Source of the DNA: Arthrobacter tumbae
GTDB lineage: Bacteria > Actinomycetota > Actinomycetes > Actinomycetales > Micrococcaceae
Assembly: GCF_016907495.1 (NCBI RefSeq)
Contig: NZ_JAFBCC010000001.1
Coordinates: 744,001-808,000 of the forward strand
Direction of reading: 5' to 3'
DNA: 64,000 nt
Position numbers and translations under genes: made by a program. Shown here one piece after another: positions 1 to 8,046 of the stretch (the first letter of the stretch is position 1; each line of letters begins with the position of its first letter). Below the pieces are notes generated by a model, which made no database searches, was not told where the DNA came from, and worked only from the letters and a program-made list of their open reading frames with translations.

Positions 1-276
1 GGAGAGCAGATCTTCTACCAGTGCTCACCCAATGGGGGCCGGAACGGGCTTGTCCCCGCCAGCCTCTACGCGTGGTGGCGCATCGAGCACGGCATCAGCC
101 TGCAGGAAATGGTGACCTTCACCGGTGCGCCATGGCTCCTCGATCCCGCGCTAACAGAAGCACCCAGTAAAGGGCAGGAACTGGCCGCCCTTCCGCCGGC
201 CGAACGGGAAACCTGGTTTGAGGAGAACACCCCATACCTCACCGACTGCGCGCATGAGAAGGTGGTGTGGCCGTGA
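1..276 (+). CDS. Hypothetical protein, 3' part only
   Basis: The frame is open from the first base and ends in TGA at 274-276, giving at least 91 residues of the C-terminal part of a protein that begins before the window. The fragment is soluble, rich in Trp and Glu, with a Cys near each end (QCSP and DCAHEK). I recognise no family. Its stop codon overlaps a GTG start of the membrane protein that follows (GTGA, 273-276), so the two are probably translated together and may act together at the membrane. Confidence 0.65.
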   Translation, partial: GEQIFYQCSPNGGRNGLVPASLYAWWRIEHGISLQEMVTFTGAPWLLDPALTEAPSKGQELAALPPAERETWFEENTPYLTDCAHEKVVWP

Positions 277-914
277 GACCCACACCAACACCGGCGCTCC
301 TGCTTCACCATCGCGGCATCGACAAGGGCTGGGGACTGTGGTGGCTACTCGCCTGGGCGGCAGCGGTAGCCAGCTCCCTAGTCACCATCCCTCGCATAGA
401 TCCCGGCGTATCTTCGGCAAGTAGCGCCCTCGAACAACTCGGCGCCATCGGACTCTGCCTACCGTTGGTGCTGGTAGGTGTCCTCGTGCAGGACCGCACA
501 GCATGGCTCACAACAACAGCCCCGCGCAGCCCAGTCCTCATGCGGCTGGGTAACCTCGGACTCATCACAGGTGTAAGCCTCATCTCCGCCATGACCGCAG
601 CCGCGCTCTACCCGAACGACATCCGCTGGCTAAGGATCGTCAGTCTCTTCGCACTCCTCCTAGCCCTCACCCTGATCACCGGCGTCCTCATAGGTGGCGT
701 GTGGGCTGCTTTTCTCGCCCCCGCATTCGTCATCCTGAACACGATTCCCGGTCTCATCCCTTGGGAATGGAACATCGTCTACAACCCTGCAACTGATCCA
801 GTCCTTATACCCACGGCCGCAATCTCACTGGCAACAGCCTTCATAGTGGCCGCCACTTCGGCGGCAGTTCAGCGCAGCTTAGTACAGAGACCTGACCGAG
901 AAGATGCGCGGTGA
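273..914 (+). CDS. Multi-pass membrane protein, unknown function
   Basis: About 213 residues with five or six hydrophobic segments (roughly residues 20-40, 58-78, 92-115, 125-165 and 185-205). The GTG at 273 is preferred because it gives a 4-base overlap with the upstream stop; an in-frame GTG at 267 is also possible. The layout resembles a permease-like partner of a soluble protein, but no family motif is visible. Its TGA stop (912-914) lies inside a copy of the island-wide 13-base repeat (908-920). Function unknown. Confidence 0.75.
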   Translation: MRPTPTPALLLHHRGIDKGWGLWWLLAWAAAVASSLVTIPRIDPGVSSASSALEQLGAIGLCLPLVLVGVLVQDRTAWLTTTAPRSPVLMRLGNLGLITGVSLISAMTAAALYPNDIRWLRIVSLFALLLALTLITGVLIGGVWAAFLAPAFVILNTIPGLIPWEWNIVYNPATDPVLIPTAAISLATAFIVAATSAAVQRSLVQRPDREDAR

Positions 915-920
915 CGGATC
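908..920 (+). repeat. Cassette-boundary repeat, copy 1
   Basis: GCGGTGACGGATC, one mismatch to the consensus GCGGTGAGGGATC. It overlaps the stop codon of the membrane protein gene (TGA at 912-914) and is followed by CCG, as in the copies at 2955 and 7015. Confidence 0.6.
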
Positions 921-1041
921 CCGTTGTCCCAGGTGTCACGGGTGGATCACAGTTCGACTGGTCGTGGCGAAATTCAGTACTAGCGCGAGTAGCCTTCGGA
1001 AATAGCCTGAAAAGGTCTGCTAAGCCTCAGGGGGACGGCTT

Positions 1042-1575
1042 ATGAACTTGTTTGGTTTGCGCAGTGGCGAAGAACGCTTTGAGGAGTTCGGCGTTCCGCT
1101 GCTGAGCCTCATGCCCAACACCCGATTTGTGCTCGACAGGATCAACTGGCAGGGAACGGACACTGACCCGACCGACGTTTCGGAGGTGTCCTACATAGAT
1201 TCCCTGCGGTCTGACCTCTCGGTCAGGACCTCAATTCGCACCTACAAGAACGGGGAAGTGGTTCGAAGTGTCGTCGACAACCGGACCGCCCTGCAAAGTC
1301 ATCTGGTCACGGCTTGCGTGAAGCAGATCCTTCCCACCGGCCGGTCTTCTCGAGAATTACCGCATCGCTTGGAGGAATTTAGTCGGCGTACTGCGCGGAT
1401 CAAGCTCCGCGACTCCACATTGCATATAGATGGGGAGGAAGTTGACACGCGAGTTGGCAGCTTCGACTTCCTCTCGGTGGCAGAGGTCGTCCTCGATGAC
1501 AGGGTTGCGACACTAATCGGTCCAAATGGCTTCCTTGAAACCCCGATGGGATCCAAGTCATTGCCCAGACAATGA
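1042..1575 (+). CDS. Hypothetical protein (177 aa)
   Basis: A soluble 177-residue protein starting at ATG 1042, with a purine-rich ribosome site (AGGGGGA) about eight bases upstream. No signal peptide or membrane segment is visible. The sequence is acidic to neutral with an Arg-rich middle and a beta-rich C-terminal half. No family recognised. It sits alone between boundary repeats at 908 and 1637, which makes it a one-gene segment. High third-position GC supports real coding. Confidence 0.7.
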   Translation: MNLFGLRSGEERFEEFGVPLLSLMPNTRFVLDRINWQGTDTDPTDVSEVSYIDSLRSDLSVRTSIRTYKNGEVVRSVVDNRTALQSHLVTACVKQILPTGRSSRELPHRLEEFSRRTARIKLRDSTLHIDGEEVDTRVGSFDFLSVAEVVLDDRVATLIGPNGFLETPMGSKSLPRQ

Positions 1576-1618
1576 CGAGATCAACACTCTGATCGTCAGC
1601 TGAACCAAGCAACCTCGT

Positions 1619-1647
1619 GATCCCTCCCCCCTGAACGCTGAGGGATC
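1619..1647 (+). repeat. Cassette-boundary repeat, copy 2, with inverted partner
   Basis: GCTGAGGGATC (1637-1647) is preceded by the inverted 8-mer GATCCCTC (1619-1626). The 8-bp arms are separated by 13 bases, so the site can fold into a small hairpin. It lies 45-60 bases after the stop of the preceding gene. Confidence 0.7.
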
Positions 1648-1688
1648 GCCTGCGACAGGCGAATGCAGGTTCAAGTTACAAAAGGACT

Positions 1689-2171
1689 ATGACTAAGGCA
1701 GCGACGATCAAACCTAGAAGCATTGTGCTAAGGAGGTACATCCACCAGTTCTTGGAACCGACTGGACGAAGTCGCTGGCTCTCGACCGACTCGGTCAGGC
1801 CCAAGAAGTCCGTGGCTCGCCGAATCCGTCCGGGTTTAGAGCTCATATCCGGAGGCTACATCACTGATTGGTCGCGGCGCCCGCATTTCTTCGACCAGAT
1901 TGGTGTTGATGCCTCCTACTCTCAAGGCAACGTCGCGCTTCAATCCGACAGCAGTGACCAGGAGTTGAGAGAGTCACTTCGGAGTTCGAAACAGGCCCGC
2001 GGTAGAAACAGCACGGTCAGGGATCCGCGCTGGGTGCAGCAGCATCGAAAGGGATCCGCTACTCCGAAACGTTGCCGAAGGTATCAAGTCCGCTCTGTCA
2101 ACGCGGTTAAATTGTGTGGAAGTATGCGGGTATGCGGTGGACTGGGGATGCTGAACGCGGGGCGTGGATAG
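1689..2171 (+). CDS. Doubtful ORF, possibly a degraded gene
   Basis: An open frame of 160 codons starting at ATG 1689. Up to about 1980 the third positions are GC-rich and the sequence looks coding; after that it turns Arg/Ser-rich and overlaps the better-supported downstream gene by 58 bases. No family recognised. Likely either a remnant whose true C-terminus is lost, or chance. Without it, 1576-2113 would hold only the repeat at 1619-1647. Confidence 0.3.
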   Translation: MTKAATIKPRSIVLRRYIHQFLEPTGRSRWLSTDSVRPKKSVARRIRPGLELISGGYITDWSRRPHFFDQIGVDASYSQGNVALQSDSSDQELRESLRSSKQARGRNSTVRDPRWVQQHRKGSATPKRCRRYQVRSVNAVKLCGSMRVCGGLGMLNAGRG

Positions 2172-2896
2172 GGGAACTTCTCAAGGGACCTCTCGGTTCA
2201 GTGGCCAGTATCGTCCCCTCGGGTTTCAAAGCCTACGCTCGCATTCTGCACCCGGTGAGCGTCACCCGGCATAACCCTAAAGGCGAGAACAACCCGCGCG
2301 ATGACTACCCGACAGAGGAGTGGTCGTGGGCACGGATCGCAGCCCACACAGGAACGATCATCCACCCGAAGGTCCAGTGGATCCGAGTAGCTGGCCATCA
2401 ATACAGCTCACTGCCGCTGCCAGGGAACAGGAGCGCTGAGCCTCCGCCACTTGGATGGCTGAATCCCCGGCTCCTCGCTGAAATCATGCGCACCGCAACT
2501 GCACACACCAGCACCACCGACGACATCACCGCCGCTGTGTGGACTGGCTGGGGCTTCCAGTCCAACACCCTGGCCCGCGGCCCGTTCCTTGAACTGCCGG
2601 GCCGCCAGTACGTCTTACTGGCAACGAGCACGGAGGAGCTGGCGAATCCGCTCTGGCCTTGGGAGGCTGAAATCGGTTGGGGCGAGGGCTTCAGCGGACC
2701 TATGCCGCAACTCATTTGGCCGGAGGACCGCGCTTGGGCCATCACATCCGAGATCGATTTCGACTCCACGCTCATTGGTGGTTCGTTCGAGTTCATCAAT
2801 CAAGTTATGGAGATTCCAGCCGTAGAAGCGGAGCGCGTAGAACCGACAACGGACCTCACCTGGGACGCAGACGACGTCAACCGGCCGACCTCCTGA
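2114..2896 (+). CDS. Conserved hypothetical protein
   Basis: About 260 residues from GTG 2114; ATG 2132 is an equally plausible start, with GGAAG nine bases before it. The protein is soluble and Trp-rich, with the phrases KAYARILHPV near residue 40 and HPKVQW near residue 90. I associate this pattern with an uncharacterised protein family common in actinobacteria, from memory only. The C-terminal third has GFSGPMPQLIWPEDRAW-type sequence followed by an acidic stretch. Function unknown. It is followed at once by the best-formed boundary repeat. Confidence 0.75.
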   Translation: MWKYAGMRWTGDAERGAWIGELLKGPLGSVASIVPSGFKAYARILHPVSVTRHNPKGENNPRDDYPTEEWSWARIAAHTGTIIHPKVQWIRVAGHQYSSLPLPGNRSAEPPPLGWLNPRLLAEIMRTATAHTSTTDDITAAVWTGWGFQSNTLARGPFLELPGRQYVLLATSTEELANPLWPWEAEIGWGEGFSGPMPQLIWPEDRAWAITSEIDFDSTLIGGSFEFINQVMEIPAVEAERVEPTTDLTWDADDVNRPTS

Positions 2897-2929
2897 CCGC
2901 CACGTCGAATTGCCGAGTTCTCGGGAGTC

Positions 2930-2967
2930 GATCCCTCACCGCCGGAGATAGAGCGCGGTGAGGGATC
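2930..2967 (+). repeat. Cassette-boundary repeat, copy 3, perfect inverted pair
   Basis: GATCCCTCACCGC (2930-2942) and GCGGTGAGGGATC (2955-2967) are perfect 13-bp inverted arms around a 12-base loop. There is no T-run, so an ordinary intrinsic terminator is unlikely. This is the clearest example of the whole site and may show its complete form. Confidence 0.85.
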
Positions 2968-3041
2968 CCGGCGGGAGACCATCGCCGGGTTCGGCGGGTT
3001 GGGCTATCGACGATTATTGGAAGCAAAGCTAGCGTGGCGGT

Positions 3042-3275
3042 ATGGCGTCTTTAGTCTCTGCCCCTGCAGACCTCGTGATTGCATCTGTGGAAGGTATTTC
3101 AGTTCGCTTCGCAGGTATCACGATGCAACCGATAATCCCTGGATCAAGGGCACCGGGGCGTAGACAAGGCGGTATAAAAGTTTCCCTCGCAGGTGCCCGG
3201 GGTGAAGAGACGATCAAGAGAGGCATCCAGCGAGCTCAAGCGATGGAGGGTTGGTACGAGATCCTCAAAACCTAG
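3042..3275 (+). CDS. Possible small hypothetical protein
   Basis: A 77-residue frame from ATG 3042 with no membrane segment and no clear ribosome site. The sequence GIQRAQAMEGWYEILKT at the end looks protein-like, but no family is recognised. It may be a fragment of a larger gene together with the next ORF. Low confidence. Confidence 0.3.
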   Translation: MASLVSAPADLVIASVEGISVRFAGITMQPIIPGSRAPGRRQGGIKVSLAGARGEETIKRGIQRAQAMEGWYEILKT

Positions 3276-3305
3276 GGCAGAGAAGCGGCCGGACATCCCC
3301 CGCCC

Positions 3306-3527
3306 ATGCCGGCAGTACCTGTCTTCGAACAAATCACCACGCAGATCTCCGACGAGCTGGGAACCGAGTACAAGCAGGTCGGTGGCCAAGTAGCAGGCGA
3401 CGGTACGGAGTGGTACGCAATCTGGACCTATCAGCCAGAACCGCCGGAAGATGCCCGCGAACTCACCATCCAATTCACCTCGGAGGGCACCGATGCCAGT
3501 ACGGAATGCAGGATCTCGCTTCGCTAG
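3306..3527 (+). CDS. Possible small hypothetical protein
   Basis: A 73-residue acidic frame from ATG 3306 with a plausible globular composition (TEWYAIWTYQPEPPEDAREL). No signal peptide or family motif. It precedes the 451-residue hypothetical gene by 100 bases in the same segment. Could be a genuine small protein or the tail of a decayed one. Confidence 0.35.
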   Translation: MPAVPVFEQITTQISDELGTEYKQVGGQVAGDGTEWYAIWTYQPEPPEDARELTIQFTSEGTDASTECRISLR

Positions 3528-3627
3528 CTCGAAGGCCGTAGCTGGCAGCCGTATTCCTTCTGCACGGTGGGCGATGGGTCCTGGCGTTGGTCCGGATGTG
3601 TTGTTAGTGCCGTTGTAGCATTGGCGC

Positions 3628-4983
3628 GTGTCTACGCCCCGGAACCCGCTCGTGCCTCTCGGCGCCGTCGTTATTGGTCGGACCGTGATCGTGCCCGATG
3701 CGGAAAGGCCCGTCGCGGCAATTATTGACGAGGATTCAACTGTCCGGTGGGTCACCTGGCCTGAGGCTCCCTTGCCCGACCGTGCGGTCGGTGAGGTGCA
3801 ACTCTTGCCCACGTCCAAGGGGGCGTGGGTGATCTATCAGGCTGAGGATACAGAAGGCCCCGATTATCTGGTGCAGCGAACGGCTGTCTCCGTCACCCCG
3901 AACGGTGTCACCGCGGCATGCGATCTTGGGCAGGGCCGGCCGGTGGGTGTTGATGCCGACGGTCTGTGGGTCGGTGATCCACGGGACGCATCGGCATGGA
4001 TGGAATCGCCTGATTCCGCAGAGACCGCGAAGGATCCGGTTGGGGCGGAAGAGCTCACTACTGAGGGGATGGAGTGGGTTCCGTCGGAACCGTTCTGGCC
4101 CGGCGAAGCAGGGAGCGAGGGCACGGCTCCGATCTCGACGCCCATCCTTGAACATGCCGGCGGCGCAAGCGATGCAGGACAGCGGACCGGGTACCTAACT
4201 CATATCCGCGCTGCTGGCGATGATGACACGTCGGTTGGTGAGCCGGGTCCTCCATTGCCGACTCCTGAAACTGAGCTCGTGCGGATCAGTACTGACGGTA
4301 AACGGACCGTGATTCAGGTTGATCACCTCGTGCACCGTGTAGATGTCTCCCGGGACACGTTGACGCTCCAGTACTTTCCTACCGGACCGCGGCAGGTCCC
4401 ACTCGGCAATGATCTTGGCTGGGATGTCGTGTATGAACCCGAACAGGTCGCCATCGACATCGCAGACGGGCTACCCGAGAGAATCGAGACCGAGCAGCTC
4501 CCGTCGAAACCTGCACCACAGGATGAGGGTGAGTGGGGACAAGACTATGGGCGGCACCACGTTACCGCCGCTCAGTGGCAGGACCGCTTCGAGCTAGACG
4601 GCGTCCAGGGCGCTGCATGGCCCCTCCGTAACCTTCGTGAGGAAGCGCGCGCTGGCGCTATCTCCAAACTCCGGGAGCAGTTTGAAACCCTCGCGAGACC
4701 CAGCATCGTGTGGACGTATGACCATCCGTCACTCCGGCTCGGGCGCAGCGACTACCGGAACGTGAGTGTCACGGAAGAAGAAGCCTGGCCGGCTACCGAG
4801 ATCGTCGTGTCATTCGAGCACATCACCGTGCCGAATCTTCGCTTGCGTAGACGTTACCGCGTATTCAACGATGCCGGGCGTCCTCGCGAATGGGCGTACG
4901 CCACCGTTCACCTCGACGAGGACCTCCACACCGGGAACATCCCACCCCGCTCCGCCGCAACCAACGGTGTCCTCGACTTCTAA
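3628..4983 (+). CDS. Hypothetical protein (451 aa)
   Basis: A GTG-initiated 451-residue soluble protein. The N-terminal 120 residues look beta-rich. An acidic, Ser/Gly/Pro-rich stretch (about residues 125-215) looks like a linker, and the C-terminal part (about 300-430) is mixed alpha/beta with an Arg-rich segment (LRLRRRYRVF). No signal peptide or transmembrane segment. I recognise no family. Codon use is GC-rich and consistent throughout, so it is very likely a real gene. It ends 20 bases before boundary repeat copy 4 and converges on the next gene. Confidence 0.75.
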   Translation: MSTPRNPLVPLGAVVIGRTVIVPDAERPVAAIIDEDSTVRWVTWPEAPLPDRAVGEVQLLPTSKGAWVIYQAEDTEGPDYLVQRTAVSVTPNGVTAACDLGQGRPVGVDADGLWVGDPRDASAWMESPDSAETAKDPVGAEELTTEGMEWVPSEPFWPGEAGSEGTAPISTPILEHAGGASDAGQRTGYLTHIRAAGDDDTSVGEPGPPLPTPETELVRISTDGKRTVIQVDHLVHRVDVSRDTLTLQYFPTGPRQVPLGNDLGWDVVYEPEQVAIDIADGLPERIETEQLPSKPAPQDEGEWGQDYGRHHVTAAQWQDRFELDGVQGAAWPLRNLREEARAGAISKLREQFETLARPSIVWTYDHPSLRLGRSDYRNVSVTEEEAWPATEIVVSFEHITVPNLRLRRRYRVFNDAGRPREWAYATVHLDEDLHTGNIPPRSAATNGVLDF

Positions 4984-5002
4984 TACCAACTGAGAACCAG
5001 CA

Positions 5003-5014
5003 CGGTGAGGGATC
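5003..5014 (+). repeat. Cassette-boundary repeat, copy 4
   Basis: CGGTGAGGGATC, exact core, located in the 33-base gap between two convergent stop codons (4983 and 5017). Confidence 0.8.
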
Positions 5015-5016
5015 GG

Positions 5017-5565
5017 CTATCCCAACGCTTCTCGTGGATAGGCAGCATCCTGGATTTCCTCGACGATCACTGATGCGGCCTGACCGGGCGTGAGTTCAGT
5101 CGTATCGATGATTCGCGCTTCATTTCGCAGCCAGCCTTGGAAGGCCTTTTCGTAGGGAGCGAGGTATCTGAAACGAAATGAAGAGGGACCCATCTCGGAG
5201 TCATTCTGGATTCGCCCCCTGAGAGTGTCTTGATCGGCGTGGAGCACGAAGTGGTGCACCGGAATGCTGTAGGAGGCTAAGCCTTGGCTGATTTCTCGCC
5301 AGTAAGCCTCGACGAGCACAGTCATCGGCATCACAAGAGTGCCGCCGGTGTAGTCAAGGATGCGCTGAGCCGTCTCGACCACGAGCTGCCGCCACGGCCG
5401 CCAGTTCTGGAAGTTATCTGTCGCAGGTAGCCCTGGACGGACGTCCATTAGCGTTTCTCCGACCTTTTCCGCGTCGAACACACGTGAATCTGGAATCAAC
5501 TGCTGCACGAGATCAGCCGTGGTCGTCTTCCCGACTCCATGCGTGCCATTCAGCCATACAATCAT
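5017..5565 (-). CDS. P-loop ATPase/kinase-like protein (TmrB-like)
   Basis: A 182-residue protein with a Walker A loop GTHGVGKTT at residues 7-15 directly after the first beta strand, then a compact alpha/beta fold. The size and the N-terminal IVWLNGTHGVGKT pattern match small AAA-type nucleotide kinases that include the tunicamycin-resistance protein TmrB; that assignment is by pattern only. It probably phosphorylates or binds a small molecule in the cytoplasm. Genes of this type are frequent in mobile cassettes. Its stop is three bases from boundary repeat copy 4, and a second - strand gene lies 61 bases upstream. Confidence 0.75.
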   Translation of the reverse strand: MIVWLNGTHGVGKTTTADLVQQLIPDSRVFDAEKVGETLMDVRPGLPATDNFQNWRPWRQLVVETAQRILDYTGGTLVMPMTVLVEAYWREISQGLASYSIPVHHFVLHADQDTLRGRIQNDSEMGPSSFRFRYLAPYEKAFQGWLRNEARIIDTTELTPGQAASVIVEEIQDAAYPREALG

Positions 5566-5626
5566 TTGCCCATGCTATTCGTACCGTCCCCGTGTGCCCG
5601 CTCAAGGATGGGATGCGTCCCGTGGT

Positions 5627-5998
5627 TTAGAGAGATGGAATAAGCGGGCCTGCATGGCCGGCAACAAGTTTCCAGGTTTTCTCGTATACCCACACTTGAG
5701 TCATGGGCATACGGTATTGGTTCCGTCCGTCGCTGTTCGACACATCGTCCTTCACAATGCAGGTAAGTACCGCCGCCGTGCCCAATATCGTGATCTCCGG
5801 CTCTTCGAGAGTCTGAGCGTGCCAATTGTTTTGGCCCTCAACTTTGGACTCAAGGTAGGCATCGCGGTCAAAATGATCTCCTTTGTGCGACGTCCATCGA
5901 AACTGCGGGTGTAATAGGCGGCGTAACTGCTTACCGTCGCGTCTTCTCAGAGCGTCGGCTCGCGCCAGGGCAGCGTCCAGTACTTCCTGATTGAGCAT
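5627..5998 (-). CDS. NTF2-like (SnoaL/DUF4440-type) protein
   Basis: A 123-residue protein starting at ATG 5998. It has the layout of the NTF2-like superfamily: an N-terminal helical pair, then LHPQFRWTSHKGDHFDRDAYL around residues 28-48, then a four-strand sheet containing MTQVWVYEKTWKLVAGHAG near the end. Members are small enzymes or ligand-binding proteins; the substrate is unknown. It is transcribed towards the TmrB-like gene and away from the phosphotransferase-like gene. Confidence 0.75.
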   Translation of the reverse strand: MLNQEVLDAALARADALRRRDGKQLRRLLHPQFRWTSHKGDHFDRDAYLESKVEGQNNWHAQTLEEPEITILGTAAVLTCIVKDDVSNSDGRNQYRMPMTQVWVYEKTWKLVAGHAGPLIPSL

Positions 5999-6083
5999 GC
6001 ACTCAGTGTGTCAGCCATGAAGCACCTACGAAACGGGTAATGGTGCCCATTGGAAGATCCCTGCGTCCTGTCTATCTCCTAGA

Positions 6084-6944
6084 GTGTCTTTGATGACGAG
6101 ATGGGATGGGACGCATCTGAGTGAGGACCAATCGGGGCTTGTAGTCCGTGAGCTCGGGGATCCCGTATTGCTGAGGGACTTGTCCTGGGACCTGGCGGCC
6201 ACGAAGGTTCTTCATGTGCGTGCGCGCGGTGAAGATTTTGTCGTGAAAGCTGCACCGCCGGAGCACCATCACATCAACCGGGAAATTACAGCGCACGAGA
6301 CCTTCACTGAAGCACTCGTTCGCAGCAACCGTACGTCTCAGCTGGTTGCTGCCCATCGAGCAGCGAATCTGTTGATAACCACCTACCAACCCGGAACACT
6401 GGTCGAGGGGACACCCTACGAGCTCGATTTGGGAGTCCACGCCCAGGCAGGTTCGGTTCTTCGTGCTTTCCATGAGCAAAGCGCACTGATCAGCGATGAG
6501 TACGAGTTGCGTGCCACGGATAAGACGGTCGCATGGCTGGACAAAGAACACCGCATCGCGTCGACGGTGGAGGCCGAGGTGCGGCAGATTCTCGCAGCGT
6601 ACCGTCCAGCACCGATCATGATCGTCCCGACGCACGGTGACTGGCAGCCGCGCAACTGGCTGATGGAAGATGGCGATATACGGGTCATTGATTTCGGCCG
6701 CTTCGATCTCCGACCGCCGGCTACCGACTTATGCCGGCTCGCTGCCCAGCAGTGGAAGGAGGCCCCCGGGCTAGAGGCTGCATTCCTTGATGGGTATGGG
6801 AGCGACCCGCGTCGGGGCGTGATCTGGGTGATGGAATTGCTGCGAGAAGCTGTCGGCACCGCGGTTTGGGCGTATCAAATGGGCGATACCGACTTCGAAG
6901 CACAAGGCCATCGCATGTTGGAAGAAGCGATCACTCATTTCTAA
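6084..6944 (+). CDS. Aminoglycoside phosphotransferase-family kinase
   Basis: About 286 residues, GTG start at 6084 (ATG 6093 possible). The APH/choline-kinase fold is shown by the catalytic loop HGDWQPRNWL near residue 185, followed by the metal-binding IDFGRFD near residue 202, with an N-terminal lobe containing FVVKAAPPE (ATP-binding Lys). The family phosphorylates small hydroxylated molecules such as aminoglycosides or macrolides. Resistance is possible but the substrate cannot be told from sequence. The family is typical of mobile cassettes. Boundary repeat copy 5 follows 70 bases after the stop. Confidence 0.85.
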   Translation: MSLMTRWDGTHLSEDQSGLVVRELGDPVLLRDLSWDLAATKVLHVRARGEDFVVKAAPPEHHHINREITAHETFTEALVRSNRTSQLVAAHRAANLLITTYQPGTLVEGTPYELDLGVHAQAGSVLRAFHEQSALISDEYELRATDKTVAWLDKEHRIASTVEAEVRQILAAYRPAPIMIVPTHGDWQPRNWLMEDGDIRVIDFGRFDLRPPATDLCRLAAQQWKEAPGLEAAFLDGYGSDPRRGVIWVMELLREAVGTAVWAYQMGDTDFEAQGHRMLEEAITHF

Positions 6945-7014
6945 AGGCAGGCAGCAGCTGCAGCCGAACCGCAAAGCCAAGACGACGCCGCCGTCCGTAG
7001 CCCCGAAAGGAGGT

Positions 7015-7027
7015 GCGGTGAGGGATC
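7015..7027 (+). repeat. Cassette-boundary repeat, copy 5
   Basis: GCGGTGAGGGATC, full 13-base consensus, followed by CCG, in the gap after the phosphotransferase-like gene. Confidence 0.8.
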
Positions 7028-7087
7028 CCGCTCGCAAGTGTTGAAGGCGAATCTAGACTCGCCACATGGATCCCATCGAGCTCACGA

Positions 7088-7360
7088 TTGATCAAGATCT
7101 TCCGCATCAGTGAGAGGAGGCAAGTTTCTGGTGCTGTGAGTTATGACTTCGAGTGGCTCAATGGTCCGAATGACGGCACCTACGGCTTCACGATTGGCAG
7201 TGTCGCCCCTGGAGCTGCGGTCGAGCCGAGTATGTCACATGACCAGCTCGCTCAGGAAGCGCGAGCATTCATTCAGGGGTTCTACGAGCCGGGAGGGGTC
7301 GGTGAGGCGGATTTCCGCGATCACATGCCAGCCAAGGGTTGCGACAACGGTGACCGCTGA
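7088..7360 (+). CDS. Small hypothetical protein
   Basis: A 90-residue frame with a TTG start at 7088. The segment SYDFEWLNGPNDGTYGFTIG (about residues 17-36) has the look of a conserved beta-rich domain. An ATG-initiated alternative frame at 7066 ends after 15 codons, so either TTG is the true start or the 5' end carries a frameshift. The TGA stop lies inside boundary repeat copy 6. With copy 5 upstream, this makes the smallest one-gene segment (about 340 bases). No family identified. Confidence 0.6.
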   Translation: MIKIFRISERRQVSGAVSYDFEWLNGPNDGTYGFTIGSVAPGAAVEPSMSHDQLAQEARAFIQGFYEPGGVGEADFRDHMPAKGCDNGDR

Positions 7361-7366
7361 GGGATC
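7356..7366 (+). repeat. Cassette-boundary repeat, copy 6
   Basis: GCTGAGGGATC, the same variant as copies 2 and 14. The preceding gene's stop codon TGA (7358-7360) is part of the repeat. Confidence 0.75.
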
Positions 7367-7400
7367 GCCACCGAATGAAGCTGGGAGATGAGGTCAACGC

Positions 7401-7562
7401 GTGAAGATCTGGAAGAAGGTGCTCATCGGCTTCGTCATGAGTATGGCCGCTGCCGCTGCTCTACTAATTCTCTTACCCAAGTCTCCGTACATCGCCTCGA
7501 TTCCTGGAACTGCCTTCATCGCTTATGTCTGCCTTCTCACATATAAAGCCAGCAGAAACTAA
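7401..7562 (+). CDS. Small membrane protein (53 aa)
   Basis: A GTG-initiated 53-residue protein with GAGG seven bases upstream. Two hydrophobic segments (about residues 6-25 and 30-47) are separated by a short loop with KSPY, and basic residues lie at both ends (MKIWKK, YKASRN). Likely a two-pass inner membrane protein with both ends in the cytoplasm. Function unknown; similar tiny membrane proteins recur in this island. Confidence 0.6.
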   Translation: MKIWKKVLIGFVMSMAAAAALLILLPKSPYIASIPGTAFIAYVCLLTYKASRN

Positions 7563-7611
7563 GCCAGCTCAACGATGAGCCGCAGACGCGATGCGCAACT
7601 TACGGGGAACG

Positions 7612-7875
7612 TCAGCTAGGGATACCGCTGTCGCCTGCATGCGATTCCTCGCGTTTGAACTTCCGATACCTGAACAGCGTCATCACAACCACAACGGTCG
7701 CGAGTACCGGAGTTACGGGCAGGAACGGTCCGGAAGAATCCGCCGCATAAGAAGCAATTGCAATCACCCAGAGTCCAGCCGCAATCACTGTGACGACAAC
7801 AGCAGCCCACCCGACCTGACGGGCAGTGACCCTAGGGCCATCGCTCTTTCGAGACTTGCCCATTCCTTCACTCAT
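7612..7875 (-). CDS. Small membrane protein (87 aa)
   Basis: I take ATG 7875 as the start because the sequence from there reads MSEGMGKSRKS and then two transmembrane segments (about residues 17-38 and 47-66). The frame stays open upstream to 7980, but that extension looks non-coding. The C-terminus is basic then acidic (RYRKFKREESHAG). No family recognised. The gene is transcribed towards the 53-residue membrane protein gene; boundary repeat copy 7 lies behind its 5' end. Confidence 0.6.
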   Translation of the reverse strand: MSEGMGKSRKSDGPRVTARQVGWAAVVVTVIAAGLWVIAIASYAADSSGPFLPVTPVLATVVVVMTLFRYRKFKREESHAGDSGIPS

Positions 7876-7999
7876 TTCCAGACCCCATAATCTTCTAACC
7901 TGCAGCACGCCTAGGAGGCACAGCCTACCGACGATGTCGGCAACAACCTGGAGCACCACCACGAAGGAACCTGTCAGCACATAGCCGGTCGAGAAGAGC

Positions 8000-8011
8000 G
8001 CGGTGAGGGAT
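8000..8011 (+). repeat. Cassette-boundary repeat, copy 7
   Basis: GCGGTGAGGGAT followed by GG: consensus except that the last base of GGATC is changed. Intergenic, 36 bases from the stop of the acetyltransferase gene. Confidence 0.65.
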
Positions 8012-8046
8012 GGCGACTGGAATATATTGTCCGATGATGAACGGCT

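Noticed and set aside
3144..3818. - strand frame of 224 codons across the 3.1-3.8 kb region
   Set aside because: Ser/Thr/Arg-rich without a ribosome site and overlapping the start of the better-supported 451-codon gene.
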